This document shows, piece after piece, positions 16,994 to 24,619 of a DNA stretch of 64,000 nt. The notes under the pieces are model-generated. The model had not been told where the DNA came from. It saw only the letters and a list, made by a program, of their open reading frames with translations, and did no database searches. Numbering within the stretch: position 1 is the first letter of the stretch; each line of letters begins with the position of its first letter. The position numbers were made by a program, and so were the translations under genes. This DNA comes from Streptomyces sp. ASQP_92 (GTDB lineage Bacteria; Actinomycetota; Actinomycetes; Streptomycetales; Streptomycetaceae). The stretch is from assembly GCF_025399895.1 (NCBI RefSeq), contig NZ_JAODUA010000009.1:1-64000 (forward strand), given 5' to 3'.

Positions 16994-18550
16994 TCACAGC
17001 GCCTGCGGGAAGTCGAAGAGCCTGCCGGGGTCGTACTGCCGCTTCAGCTGCGCCAGGCGCCCCGCGTTCGCGCCGTAGTAGGCGGTACGCCAGTCGTTGA
17101 GCGCGGGGTCGGGATAGTTCTGGTAGGCCGCGCCCGAGGCGTAGGGGCGCATCGCGTCATGGGTACGGGCCAGCCAGGACTGCTGGGTGGTGCCGGGGGT
17201 GCCGGGGACCCACGAGGCGATGTACTGGGCGAGCACCCGTGAGGTGCGGTGCACGAAGGCGGTCGCGTCCGGGGCGACCCGGTTGATCGCGCCGCCGAGC
17301 GCGGTGAGCACGAGGGTGCCGCCGCCTCCGTTGTCGCCGGGTGCGATGCGGGTGAACTCCTCGGCGGATGACAGGAGTTGGCGTACGCCAGGCTCGGGGA
17401 GCGCCTTCGTGTAGAAGTCGGACTTCGCGGCGTACGTCTCGCGCTGGAGCACCCCCTGCGGGGAGCGGCCCGGGGTCGTGCCGGGCAGATGGCACTGGGC
17501 CTGGCTGAAGGTGGAGCACCCCGCGTACAGCAGCATCGCGTCCTGGAATCCGGTGCGGTGCAGGGCCACCGTGGAGGCGGGGGCGCCCGCCCGGTCGGCG
17601 AGGCGGTCGAGGGCGTTCTGGAGATCGCCGTAGGAACCGATCGAGAACGCGGCGACGTTGACGGTCGGATCGGCCCCGCCGACCGCGCCCGCCACATGGG
17701 CCGCGGACCAGATCTCGTCCGGCTGGTCGGGGCCCCACTCCTGCCAGGCCTCGATCACCCCGCGCGCGTGCCGCCAGGGCCAGGTGAGGAAGGCGGTCAC
17801 CCCGCGGGGCGCCTGGTGCGTACGGAAGGTGAAGCCCGTGACCACGCCGAAGGTGCCGTTGCCCGCGCCGCGCAGGGCCCAGAACAGGTCCGGGTTCTGG
17901 TGCTGACTGGCCGTCAGTTCCCGTCCGTCGGCGGTGACGAGGTCGATCGAGGTCACGCTGTCGCAGGTGAGGCCGTAGGCGCGGGCCGTGACGCCGTGTC
18001 CGCCGCCCAGGGCCAGGCCCGAGACGGCGACCGTGGGGCAGGAGCCGCCGGGGATGGTGCGCCCGCCGCGCGCGAGGCCGGTGTAGACGTCCAGGAGGCG
18101 GGCGCCCGCGCCGATGGTGCCGTCGGCGCCGACCGTGTTCAGGCGCGATACGTCGATCACCAGGCGCCCGGTCCCCGAGGACCAGCCCGCGTAGTCGTGG
18201 CCCCCGCTGCGGACGGCGACCGGGGTGTGGTGGGCGCGGGCGTAGGACAGGCACTCCTGGACGTCCGCGGCGTGGGCCACATAGGCGACGGCGTCCGGCT
18301 TCTGGCCGTCGAAACGGGTGTTGTAGAGCTGGCGGGCGGTGGCGTAGTCGGCGTCGCCGGGGCGGACGAGCCTGCCCTCCAGGGAGTGGGCCAGCGCGTT
18401 CCAGTCGGCGGGCGCCGGGGGGCTCGGGGACGGAGTGCGGGTCGCGGTCGGGGTCGGCGTGGGCTCGGGGTGCCCGGAGGCGCCGCACGCGGAGGCGGTG
18501 AGCGCGGCCGCGGCGCCGGTGGCGGCGGTCAGGAGGGTGCGGCGGCGCAT
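16994..18550 (-). CDS. Exported FAD-linked oxidoreductase, BBE family
   Basis: A 518-residue oxidase of the berberine-bridge type. The N-terminus (RRRTLLTAATGAAAALTASAC) has a twin-Arg-like basic start, a hydrophobic run and a possible lipobox Cys near residue 22, so it is exported and perhaps lipid-anchored. The FAD_binding_4 domain carries RSGGHDYAGW, whose His is the usual 8-alpha attachment site, and GGSCPTVAVSGLALGGGHG, whose Cys fits the second FAD bond. The C-terminal BBE motif (YQNYPDP, near 470, then YYG) is present. Such enzymes oxidise sugars, alkaloids or secondary metabolites. The start is supported by GGGAG upstream. Substrate unknown. Confidence 0.9.
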   Translation of the reverse strand: MRRRTLLTAATGAAAALTASACGASGHPEPTPTPTATRTPSPSPPAPADWNALAHSLEGRLVRPGDADYATARQLYNTRFDGQKPDAVAYVAHAADVQECLSYARAHHTPVAVRSGGHDYAGWSSGTGRLVIDVSRLNTVGADGTIGAGARLLDVYTGLARGGRTIPGGSCPTVAVSGLALGGGHGVTARAYGLTCDSVTSIDLVTADGRELTASQHQNPDLFWALRGAGNGTFGVVTGFTFRTHQAPRGVTAFLTWPWRHARGVIEAWQEWGPDQPDEIWSAAHVAGAVGGADPTVNVAAFSIGSYGDLQNALDRLADRAGAPASTVALHRTGFQDAMLLYAGCSTFSQAQCHLPGTTPGRSPQGVLQRETYAAKSDFYTKALPEPGVRQLLSSAEEFTRIAPGDNGGGGTLVLTALGGAINRVAPDATAFVHRTSRVLAQYIASWVPGTPGTTQQSWLARTHDAMRPYASGAAYQNYPDPALNDWRTAYYGANAGRLAQLKRQYDPGRLFDFPQAL

Positions 18551-18641
18551 GGGGGCTCCCGGAGGGCGTGGGGCGGGCGCTGTGCCCGCTTCTTCCCCGC
18601 CCAGCCCCACGCCGAACCGGCCGCCCGCGACGGGCGCCGCC

Positions 18642-18812
18642 TCAGGCGTCGACGGGGTCCGGGGGAGCGGGGGGAGGGGGAAGCGCGAGGGCGTGGGTCT
18701 CGGCGTCCAGGCGGGCTCTGTCGCGGCTTCGGCGGGCCGGACCGGCCCAGCCGCAGGAGCAACGGGCCACGGCGAAGCTGCCGCGCTCCGTGAGGGAGGT
18801 CTGGTGGGACAC
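18642..18812 (-). CDS. Small conserved CxC protein
   Basis: A 56-residue protein read from GTG at 18812 to TGA at 18642. It begins MSHQTSLTERGSF, then carries ARCSCGWAGPARRSRDRA, followed by an Asp-Ala-Glu-rich helix and a Pro-rich tail. Small streptomycete proteins with this CxCGW core and the R-x-R-A-x-x-D-A-E helix are common near membrane and regulatory genes. The two Cys could bind a metal, but two ligands alone make only half a site, so a dimer would be needed. GGTGAG sits right before the GTG. It faces the divergent lipoprotein gene. Function unknown. Confidence 0.65.
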   Translation of the reverse strand: MSHQTSLTERGSFAVARCSCGWAGPARRSRDRARLDAETHALALPPPPAPPDPVDA

Positions 18813-18901
18813 CTCACCACCGTACTGCGGGCGTGACGGGGGCCGTACCGCGGTCGTTAGGAGGTACGGGCCAGTCCAAGGGCGTTGGGGGTTCGGCGGC
18901 G

Positions 18902-19693
18902 ATGGTGGTGCAACGGCACGGAGCCGGGCGAGCGGGTGCGATCGTGGCCGCCGCGCTGGTGGGCGGCGTGATCGCGGGCGTCGCAGGGTGCGGCGGAAGC
19001 AGTGCGGAGATCGCGAGCGGGTCCGCGCCCGATCCGGCGGCGCTGGTGCGGGCGGCGGCCGATCGGCTGGTGGCGGCCGGGAGTTCGCGGGCCACCACCT
19101 CCATGGAGATGGCCACCGGGGGCACCCGGGTCACGATCCGGGGCATGGGCACGTACGACTTCCGGCGCAGAACCGGGGAGTTGACGGTGCTGCTGCCCCA
19201 GGACGCCAAGGGCACCGAGGAGCGGCGGCCGCTCACCGAACTCCTCGCGCCGGGCGCGCTCTACATGAAGAACCGGGGCGCCGGGGTGCCCGCCGACAAG
19301 TGGGTGCGCGTCGACACCACCACGCTCCCGGACGGCAACCTGGTGACGGGCGGCGCCACCGAGCCGTACGCGGCCGCCGCCCTGCTGCGCGGCGCCCAGG
19401 ACGTGACGTACGTCGGCGAGGAGGACCTCGCGGGGGTGTCGGTGCGCCACTACCGGGGAAGCGCGGCGCTGCCCGCCTCGGTGACGAAAGGGTTCTCCCG
19501 AGCGGTCGTGCCGTTCGACGCGTACTTCGACGCGGCGGGACGGCTGTGCAAGGTGCGCCAGCAGTTCAGCTACGTCAACCGCGGCCGGCCCGTCGCGGTC
19601 GCCTCGACGACGCTGCTGTACGCGTTCGGGACGGCCGTGAACGTACGGCTGCCGGACGCGCGGGACATCTTCGACGGGAAGATCCAGCCGTAA
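18902..19693 (+). CDS. LppX/LprAFG-like lipoprotein
   Basis: A 263-residue secreted lipoprotein. The signal peptide ends in the lipobox GVAGC near residue 30. The mature part has an early helix (DPAALVRAAADRLVAAG) followed by alternating strands such as RVTIRGMGTYDFRRRTGEL and VSVRHYRGSA, the pattern of the LolA/LppX/LprG half-barrel that carries lipids or binds glycolipids. The start could also be GTG at 18905 or 18908; I chose the ATG. It is divergent from the small CxC gene. Lipid transport is a family-level inference. Confidence 0.75.
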   Translation: MVVQRHGAGRAGAIVAAALVGGVIAGVAGCGGSSAEIASGSAPDPAALVRAAADRLVAAGSSRATTSMEMATGGTRVTIRGMGTYDFRRRTGELTVLLPQDAKGTEERRPLTELLAPGALYMKNRGAGVPADKWVRVDTTTLPDGNLVTGGATEPYAAAALLRGAQDVTYVGEEDLAGVSVRHYRGSAALPASVTKGFSRAVVPFDAYFDAAGRLCKVRQQFSYVNRGRPVAVASTTLLYAFGTAVNVRLPDARDIFDGKIQP

Positions 19694-19887
19694 TCAGCCA
19701 GACATGGCCCCCTCAGGGGGGCCGGTGGTGGCGGAAATGGTCCGTCCGTGCCATGCGCGGTCCCTGCCCCTCTCCCTACGCTGGGAAGCCGACGAGGCAG
19801 CAGACCCGGCGAACAGATCGAGCGAGCGAACCGACCGAGCGAACGGCAGCGAGCGACGACCGGTGGGAAGAGGTCGAGGAAGAGGTG

Positions 19888-20106
19888 ATGTGCGTGGCTT
19901 CGCTTCGCGGTGCGACCGTCCAGGACCACGTGGCCCTCGTCGAGATCGAACTGTGCGGTGAGTTGATGATCGCGGCGTCCGCCGCCGAGGGGGACCGGCT
20001 CAGCCCGGACCTCATCGACGAGGTGCTGAACGTGGGTCAGTCCGGTGCCGGGCAGTCGGCGGAACGGTCCTGCGGGGTGGCCGGTCGCGGGAGCGCCCGG
20101 CCCTGA
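19888..20106 (+). CDS. Small hypothetical protein
   Basis: A 72-residue protein. The core VALVEIELCGELMIAASAAE followed by DRLSPDLIDEVLNVG is a strand-helix pattern also found in short streptomycete proteins. The C-terminal 20 residues are low-complexity. An internal GTG at 19930 (giving 58 residues) is an alternative start, as AGGTG lies directly against the ATG with no spacing. The 194 bases before it hold short GAGCGA/GAACG direct repeats and no gene. Function unknown. Confidence 0.55.
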   Translation: MCVASLRGATVQDHVALVEIELCGELMIAASAAEGDRLSPDLIDEVLNVGQSGAGQSAERSCGVAGRGSARP

Positions 20107-20250
20107 AGCCCGGCGGGCCGCCGCCGTCGCGGTGCCGGCGGCGCGACGTCTTCGGGCGCGGCGCCTTGGGCGCGGTGCCTTTCGGGCGCGGCCGGGGCTG
20201 GTTCCGCCGCGCCCGGGCGTGGGGCGCCCGCGCCGGACGGGGCGGGGGAG

Positions 20251-20595
20251 TCAGGTGCGCATCATGCGGGCGATGGCCTTGGTGGCCTCCTCGACCTTGG
20301 CGTCGATCTCGTCGCCGCCCTTGACCGCCGCGTCCGCCACGCAGTGGCGCAGGTGCTCCTCCAGGAGCTGGAGGGCGAAGGACTGGAGGGCCTTGGTGGA
20401 CGCGGAGACCTGGGTGAGTATGTCGATGCAGTAGACGTCCTCGTCGACCATGCGCTGGAGGCCGCGGATCTGCCCCTCGATCCGGCGCAGCCGCTTGAGG
20501 TGCTCGTCCTTCTGCTTGTGGTAGCCGTGCACGCCGTGGTCGTGATCGGTCAGGGGGGGCTCGACCGGGGGGCCGGCTGCCTCGGTGGTCGTCAT
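20251..20595 (-). CDS. csoR: CsoR-type copper-sensing repressor
   Basis: A 114-residue all-helical repressor of the CsoR/RcnR family. The three copper ligands are readable: Cys56 (VYCIDIL), His81 and Cys85 (EEHLRHC), with spacings of 25 and 4 identical to those of characterised CsoR proteins. The N-terminal extension is His-rich (HDHGVHGYHKQKDEH). Cu(I) binding releases the repressor from DNA. The start has GGGAGG upstream. A matching GC-rich palindrome lies 59 bases before the start, in the gene's own promoter, so autoregulation is likely. No copper exporter or chaperone gene is adjacent, so the regulon is elsewhere. Confidence 0.9.
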   Translation of the reverse strand: MTTTEAAGPPVEPPLTDHDHGVHGYHKQKDEHLKRLRRIEGQIRGLQRMVDEDVYCIDILTQVSASTKALQSFALQLLEEHLRHCVADAAVKGGDEIDAKVEEATKAIARMMRT

Positions 20596-20653
20596 CGCGT
20601 CCTCCCGTTGTCCTTCATGTGCCAAGTGGCTGCCTTGTGCGGCAAGGGGCTTG

Positions 20654-20670
20654 ATACCCCTCATGGGTAT
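20654..20670. promoter_or_regulatory. CsoR operator in the csoR promoter
   Basis: Arms ATACCC and GGGTAT are perfect inverted repeats around CTCAT. CsoR operators are G/C-tract palindromes of the type ATACCC-N5-GGGTAT, so the match is direct. On the minus strand it overlaps TATACC, a plausible -10 box, so bound repressor would block polymerase. Confidence 0.8.
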
Positions 20671-20816
20671 ATGGTAACGAATTTCCGGCCCCCCTGGCGG
20701 GGGTCCGTGCTGATCACTGTGCCCGATGGGCGACACTGAGGAACGCCGGTTAGCCGTGGCCGGATGATGCGCCTAGCATCAGCCTGACCGAATCCCAAGC
20801 ACTCCGAGGACCCCAC

Positions 20817-21437
20817 GTGCGCTTTCGTCTGACCCCCAGGGAGACGAGCTTCTACGACATGTTCTCCGCATCAGCGGACAACATCGTCACGGGCTCGAAG
20901 CTCCTCATGGAACTGCTCGGAGCGGACTCCGCGTCCCGGGCCGAGATCGCGGAGCGTATGCGGGCGGCGGAGCACGCGGGCGACGACGCCACCCACGCGA
21001 TCTTCCACCAGCTCAACTCCTCCTTCATCACGCCGTTCGACCGCGAGGACATCTACAACCTCGCCTCGTGCCTCGACGACATCATGGACTTCATGGAGGA
21101 GGCCGTCGACCTGGTCGTCCTCTACAACGTGGAGGAGCTGCCCAAGGGCGTCGAGCAGCAGATCGAGGTGCTCAACCGGGCGGCCGTGCTGACCGCCGAG
21201 GCGATGCCCAACCTGCGCACGATGTCCAACCTGACCGAGTACTGGATCGAGGTCAACCGCCTGGAGAACCAGGCCGACCAGATCCACCGCAAGCTGCTCG
21301 CCCACCTCTTCAACGGCAAGTACGACGCCATCGAGGTGCTGAAGCTCAAGCAGATCGTGGACGTACTCGAAGAGGCGGCGGACGCGTTCGAGCACGTGGC
21401 GAACACGGTGGAGACCATCGCCGTCAAGGAGTCCTGA
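20817..21437 (+). CDS. DUF47 (PhoU-like) partner of phosphate transporter
   Basis: A 206-residue helical protein of the DUF47/PhoU-like family, with acidic helices such as DREDIYNLASCLDDIMDFMEEA carrying the E/D-rich metal-binding motifs of PhoU. In many bacteria it is encoded directly before a PiT transporter and modulates it. Here the PiT gene follows after seven bases. The GTG start has GAGGA upstream. A -10 like TAGCAT at 20774 lies about 40 bases before it. It is divergent from csoR. I see no GTTCAC-type PHO box in front, so PhoP control is not evident. Confidence 0.9.
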   Translation: MRFRLTPRETSFYDMFSASADNIVTGSKLLMELLGADSASRAEIAERMRAAEHAGDDATHAIFHQLNSSFITPFDREDIYNLASCLDDIMDFMEEAVDLVVLYNVEELPKGVEQQIEVLNRAAVLTAEAMPNLRTMSNLTEYWIEVNRLENQADQIHRKLLAHLFNGKYDAIEVLKLKQIVDVLEEAADAFEHVANTVETIAVKES

Positions 21438-21444
21438 CCCAGTC

Positions 21445-22443
21445 ATGGACACCTTTGCGTTGATCGTGACCATTGGCGTCGCGCTCGGATTCACGTACAC
21501 GAACGGCTTTCACGACTCGGCGAACGCCATCGCCACCTCGGTGTCGACCCGGGCGCTCACCCCCCGGGCCGCGCTCGCGATGGCCGCCGTGATGAACCTC
21601 GCCGGTGCCTTCCTCGGCAGCGGCGTCGCCAAGACGGTGAGCAAGGGCCTGATCTCCACGCCCGAGGGCAACAAGGGCATGGGCATCCTGTTCGCGGCGC
21701 TGGTCGGCGCGATCATCTGGAACCTGGTCACCTGGTACTTCGGGCTGCCGTCCTCGTCCTCGCACGCCCTGTTCGGTGGCATGGTCGGCGCGGCGCTCGC
21801 GGGCGGGACCACCGTGTACTGGTCCGGTGTGCTCGACAAGGTCGTCATCCCGATGTTCATCTCGCCGGTGATCGGCCTGATCGCCGGTTACCTCGTGATG
21901 TGCGCCATCCTGTGGCTGTTCCGCAAGTCGAACCCGCACAAGGCCAAGCGCGGATTCCGTATCGCGCAGACCGTCTCGGCGGCCGGCATGGCGCTCGGGC
22001 ACGGCCTCCAGGACGCGCAGAAGACCATGGGCATCGTGGTGATGGCGCTGACCATCGCCGATGTGCAGTCCGCCGGCGACGAGATCCCGATCTGGGTCAA
22101 GTTCGCGTGTGCGGCGATGCTGTCGCTCGGCACGTACGCGGGCGGCTGGCGCATCATGCGCACCCTGGGCCGCAAGATCATCGAGCTGGACCCGCCGCAG
22201 GGCTTCGCGGCGGAGGCCACCGGTGCCTCGATCATGTTCGGGTCGTCGTTCCTGTTCCAGGCGCCGATCTCCACCACGCATGTGATCACCTCGGCGATCA
22301 TGGGTGTGGGCGCCACCAAGCGGGTCAACGCGGTGCGCTGGGGCGTGGCCAAGAACATCATCCTGGGCTGGTTCATCACCATGCCGGCGGCGGCCCTGGT
22401 CGCCGCGGTGAGCTACTTCGTGGTGCAGCTCTTCTTCGGCTAG
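21445..22443 (+). CDS. pitH1: Low-affinity inorganic phosphate transporter, PiT family
   Basis: A 332-residue transporter with about ten membrane helices. Both inverted PD001131 signature repeats are seen: GFHDSANAIATSV near residue 20 and the second copy around SSFLFQAPISTTHVITSAIMG near 270. It moves metal-phosphate with protons and supplies phosphate when it is plentiful, complementing the Pst system encoded next to it in the opposite direction. The symbol follows S. coelicolor, where the Pit gene beside pst is called pitH1. It forms an operon with the DUF47 gene and ends at a strong hairpin. Confidence 0.92.
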   Translation: MDTFALIVTIGVALGFTYTNGFHDSANAIATSVSTRALTPRAALAMAAVMNLAGAFLGSGVAKTVSKGLISTPEGNKGMGILFAALVGAIIWNLVTWYFGLPSSSSHALFGGMVGAALAGGTTVYWSGVLDKVVIPMFISPVIGLIAGYLVMCAILWLFRKSNPHKAKRGFRIAQTVSAAGMALGHGLQDAQKTMGIVVMALTIADVQSAGDEIPIWVKFACAAMLSLGTYAGGWRIMRTLGRKIIELDPPQGFAAEATGASIMFGSSFLFQAPISTTHVITSAIMGVGATKRVNAVRWGVAKNIILGWFITMPAAALVAAVSYFVVQLFFG

Positions 22444-22482
22444 CCCCGGCAGCCGTACAGAGCGACACCCGTACAAGGCAAT

Positions 22483-22512
22483 GGGCCCGCCTCCCCTGAG
22501 GGAGGCGGGCCC
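22483..22512. terminator. Strong bidirectional hairpin between pitH1 and pstB
   Basis: A perfect 13-bp stem (GGGCCCGCCTCCC with its complement) around the loop CTGA, 39 bases after the pitH1 stop and 52 before the pstB stop. As the genes converge, one structure serves both. TTCGTCGT follows on the plus strand; there is no long T-run, as usual in this group. Confidence 0.9.
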
Positions 22513-22564
22513 TTCGTCGTGCGGTGGCACCGCCATGCAGCACCGCAGACGGTCGGGGGCGGGC

Positions 22565-23341
22565 CTAGCCGAAGCGGCCCGAGATGTAGTCCTCCGTGGC
22601 CTGCACGGAGGGGTTGGAGAAGATCCGCGCGGTCTCGTCGAGCTCGACCAGCTTGCCGGGCTGCCCGACGGCCGCCAGGTTGAAGAAGGCCGTACGGTCC
22701 GAGACGCGGGCCGCCTGCTGCATGTTGTGCGTCACGATGACGATCGTGAAGCGCTCCTTCAGCTCCCCGATCAGATCCTCGATGGCGAGGGTGGAGATCG
22801 GGTCGAGGGCCGAGCACGGCTCGTCCATCAGCAGGACGTCCGGCTCCACCGCGATCGCCCTCGCGATGCACAGGCGCTGCTGCTGGCCGCCGGAGAGGCC
22901 CGAACCGGGCTTGTTGAGGCGGTCCTTGACCTCGTTCCAGAGGTTGGCGCCCTTGAGGGACTTCTCCACCACGTCGGCCAGCTCGCTCTTCTTGAACTTA
23001 CCGTTCAGGCGAAGCCCCGCCGCCACGTTGTCGAAGATCGACATCGTGGGGAACGGGTTGGGGCGCTGGAAGACCATGCCGACCGTGCGGCGCACCGCCA
23101 CCGGGTCGACCGCGGAGCCGTACAGGTTCTCGTCGTCCAGGAGCACCTTGCCCTCGACACGGCCGCCGGGGGTCACCTCGTGCATGCGGTTCAGGGTGCG
23201 CAGGAACGTCGACTTGCCGCAGCCGGACGGGCCGATGAAGGCGGTCACCGAGCGCGGCTCGACGGTCATCGATATGTCGTCGATCGCCTTGTGGGCGCCG
23301 TAGTAGGCGGAGAGGCCGGATACGTCGATTCGCTTGGCCAT
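22565..23341 (-). CDS. pstB: Phosphate ABC transporter ATP-binding protein PstB
   Basis: A 258-residue ABC ATPase that powers high-affinity phosphate import. Walker A is GPSGCGKST (about residues 37-45), the signature loop is LSGGQQQRLCIARA and Walker B is VLLMDEPCSALDP. The HNMQQAARVSDRTAFF segment after the switch His is characteristic of PstB. Length and sequence are standard. It is the last gene of pstSCAB, 47 bases after pstA. The ATG encoding MAKRIDVSGL is chosen because upstream residues are not conserved-looking. Confidence 0.96.
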   Translation of the reverse strand: MAKRIDVSGLSAYYGAHKAIDDISMTVEPRSVTAFIGPSGCGKSTFLRTLNRMHEVTPGGRVEGKVLLDDENLYGSAVDPVAVRRTVGMVFQRPNPFPTMSIFDNVAAGLRLNGKFKKSELADVVEKSLKGANLWNEVKDRLNKPGSGLSGGQQQRLCIARAIAVEPDVLLMDEPCSALDPISTLAIEDLIGELKERFTIVIVTHNMQQAARVSDRTAFFNLAAVGQPGKLVELDETARIFSNPSVQATEDYISGRFG

Positions 23342-23388
23342 GGCTAGCTCACTGTCTTTCGGGAGGACTGGTCGCTGAGGGGGTCGCG

Positions 23389-24465
23389 TCAGCGACCGGT
23401 CTTGGGGGCCTTCCAGCGGGCGATGCCGCGAGCCACCAGATTGAGGATCATGACGAAGGCGATCAGGACCAGGGCCCCGGCCCACGCGCGGTCGTACGCC
23501 GCGTCGCTGCCCACCCGGTACTGCTCCCAGATGTAGAAGGGCAGCGAGGACTGGGCGCCTTCGAAGGGGTTGGTGTTGATCAGCTGGCTGCCGAAGACGA
23601 GCAGCATGATCGGGGCGGTCTCACCGGCGATGCGGGCGATCGCGAGCATGACGCCCGTGGTGATGCCGCCGATCGCGGTCGGCAGGACCACCTTCACGAT
23701 GGTGCGCCACTTGGGCACGCCGAGGGCGAGGGAGGCCTCCCGCAGCTCGTTCGGGACGAGCTTGAGCATCTCCTCGGTGGAGCGCACCACGACCGGCATC
23801 ATCAGGATCGCGAGCGCCAGCGAGCCCATGAAGCCCGAGGGCTGGAGCTCGAACATCAGCATCAGGGTCAGGATGAACAGGCCGGCCACGATGGACGGGA
23901 TGCCCGTCATGACGTCCACGAAGAAGGTGACGCTCTTGGCGAGCGCGCCCTTGCCGTACTCCACCAGGTAGACCGCGGTCAGCAGGCCAAGCGGCGCCGA
24001 GATCAGGGTGGCGAGGCCGACCTGTTCCAGGGTGCCGATCAGGGCGTGGTAGACGCCGCCGCCGGTCTCGAAGCCGGGGACGCCGGCCATCGAGTGGGAC
24101 AGGAAGTACCCGTCGAGGACCTTGGTGCCGCGGCCGATCGTCGTCCACAGCAGGGACGCCAGCGGGATCACGGCGAGGATGAAGCAGACCCAGACCAGGG
24201 AGGTCGCCACCCGGTCCTTGGCCTGCCGCTTGTTCTCGACGGCCGTGGTGACCGCGTACGAGACGAGGATGAACAGCAGCGCCGCGATCAGGCCCCACTG
24301 CACCTTGCTGTGGAGGTCGAAGGCGAGGCCGATGCCGACGGCGAGCGCGATCGAGACGGCCGCGAAGCCGGCCCCCGCCCAGCGCGGCAGGGCACGGTGG
24401 CTGAGGCTGCCCTTGCGGGGGGCCGGGGTGGCCGGCCGGGCGTCCTGGACGACTGCGTGGCTCAT
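23389..24465 (-). CDS. pstA: Phosphate ABC transporter permease PstA
   Basis: A 358-residue permease with six or more membrane helices and the ABC inner-membrane EAA loop (EASLALGVPKWRTIVKVVLPTA, near residue 250). Two extra hydrophobic segments at about residues 30-50 and 60-80 lie before the usual core, typical of the actinobacterial PstA. The ATG overlaps the stop of a 33-codon micro-ORF, not that of pstC as would be usual; see the micro-ORF entries. GGGAG precedes the start. Confidence 0.95.
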   Translation of the reverse strand: MSHAVVQDARPATPAPRKGSLSHRALPRWAGAGFAAVSIALAVGIGLAFDLHSKVQWGLIAALLFILVSYAVTTAVENKRQAKDRVATSLVWVCFILAVIPLASLLWTTIGRGTKVLDGYFLSHSMAGVPGFETGGGVYHALIGTLEQVGLATLISAPLGLLTAVYLVEYGKGALAKSVTFFVDVMTGIPSIVAGLFILTLMLMFELQPSGFMGSLALAILMMPVVVRSTEEMLKLVPNELREASLALGVPKWRTIVKVVLPTAIGGITTGVMLAIARIAGETAPIMLLVFGSQLINTNPFEGAQSSLPFYIWEQYRVGSDAAYDRAWAGALVLIAFVMILNLVARGIARWKAPKTGR

Positions 24466-24581
24466 GCGGGGCTCCCTTCGGGGCGGAGGTTCGGGCGGGG
24501 TCGGCGCCGGTGGGCTGCGGCCGGGTGTCCGGGGGCTGTCCCCCGGGGGAGCGCGGCGCTCATGCGGGGCTCCCTTCGGGG
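24460..24581. repeat. 24-bp direct repeat at the pstA start and 98 bp upstream
   Basis: Identical 24-base copies lie at 24460-24483 and 24558-24581. Each contains a ribosome binding site, the last codons of a micro-ORF and an ATGA junction. A third, shorter match (GCGCTCATGCGG) lies at the pstC stop near 24613-24624. Tandem duplication of the pstA translation start explains the arrangement. Confidence 0.85.
24462..24563 (-). CDS. Micro-ORF of 33 codons chained between pstC and pstA
   Basis: Starts at the ATG that overlaps the stop of the preceding 19-codon ORF and ends at the stop overlapping the pstA ATG (ATGA on both sides). The peptide begins MSAALPRG, is Pro/Arg-rich, and ends PEGSPA, the same ending as the ORF before it. 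It has a GGGAG ribosome binding site at the usual distance. It looks like a duplicate of the pstA start region that keeps ribosomes moving from pstC to pstA. A functional peptide is not implied. Confidence 0.5.
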   Translation of the reverse strand: MSAALPRGTAPGHPAAAHRRRPRPNLRPEGSPA

Positions 24582-24619
24582 GCGGCGGTAGGGACGTCCC
24601 GGGTGCGGTCGGCGCTCAT
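24560..24619 (-). CDS. Micro-ORF of 19 codons overlapping the pstC stop
   Basis: The ATG overlaps the pstC stop (GCATGA) and the TGA overlaps the ATG of the next micro-ORF. The peptide starts MSADRTRD and ends PEGSPA. Together with the next ORF it bridges the 150-base gap between pstC and pstA with unbroken overlapping reading frames. Confidence 0.45.
   Translation of the reverse strand: MSADRTRDVPTAAPEGSPA

Noticed and set aside
20107..20250. GGGCGCGG-rich 14-base-like repeats after the small hypothetical gene
   Set aside because: Too imperfect to separate from general GC-rich sequence; no stable hairpin positioned as a terminator was convincing.
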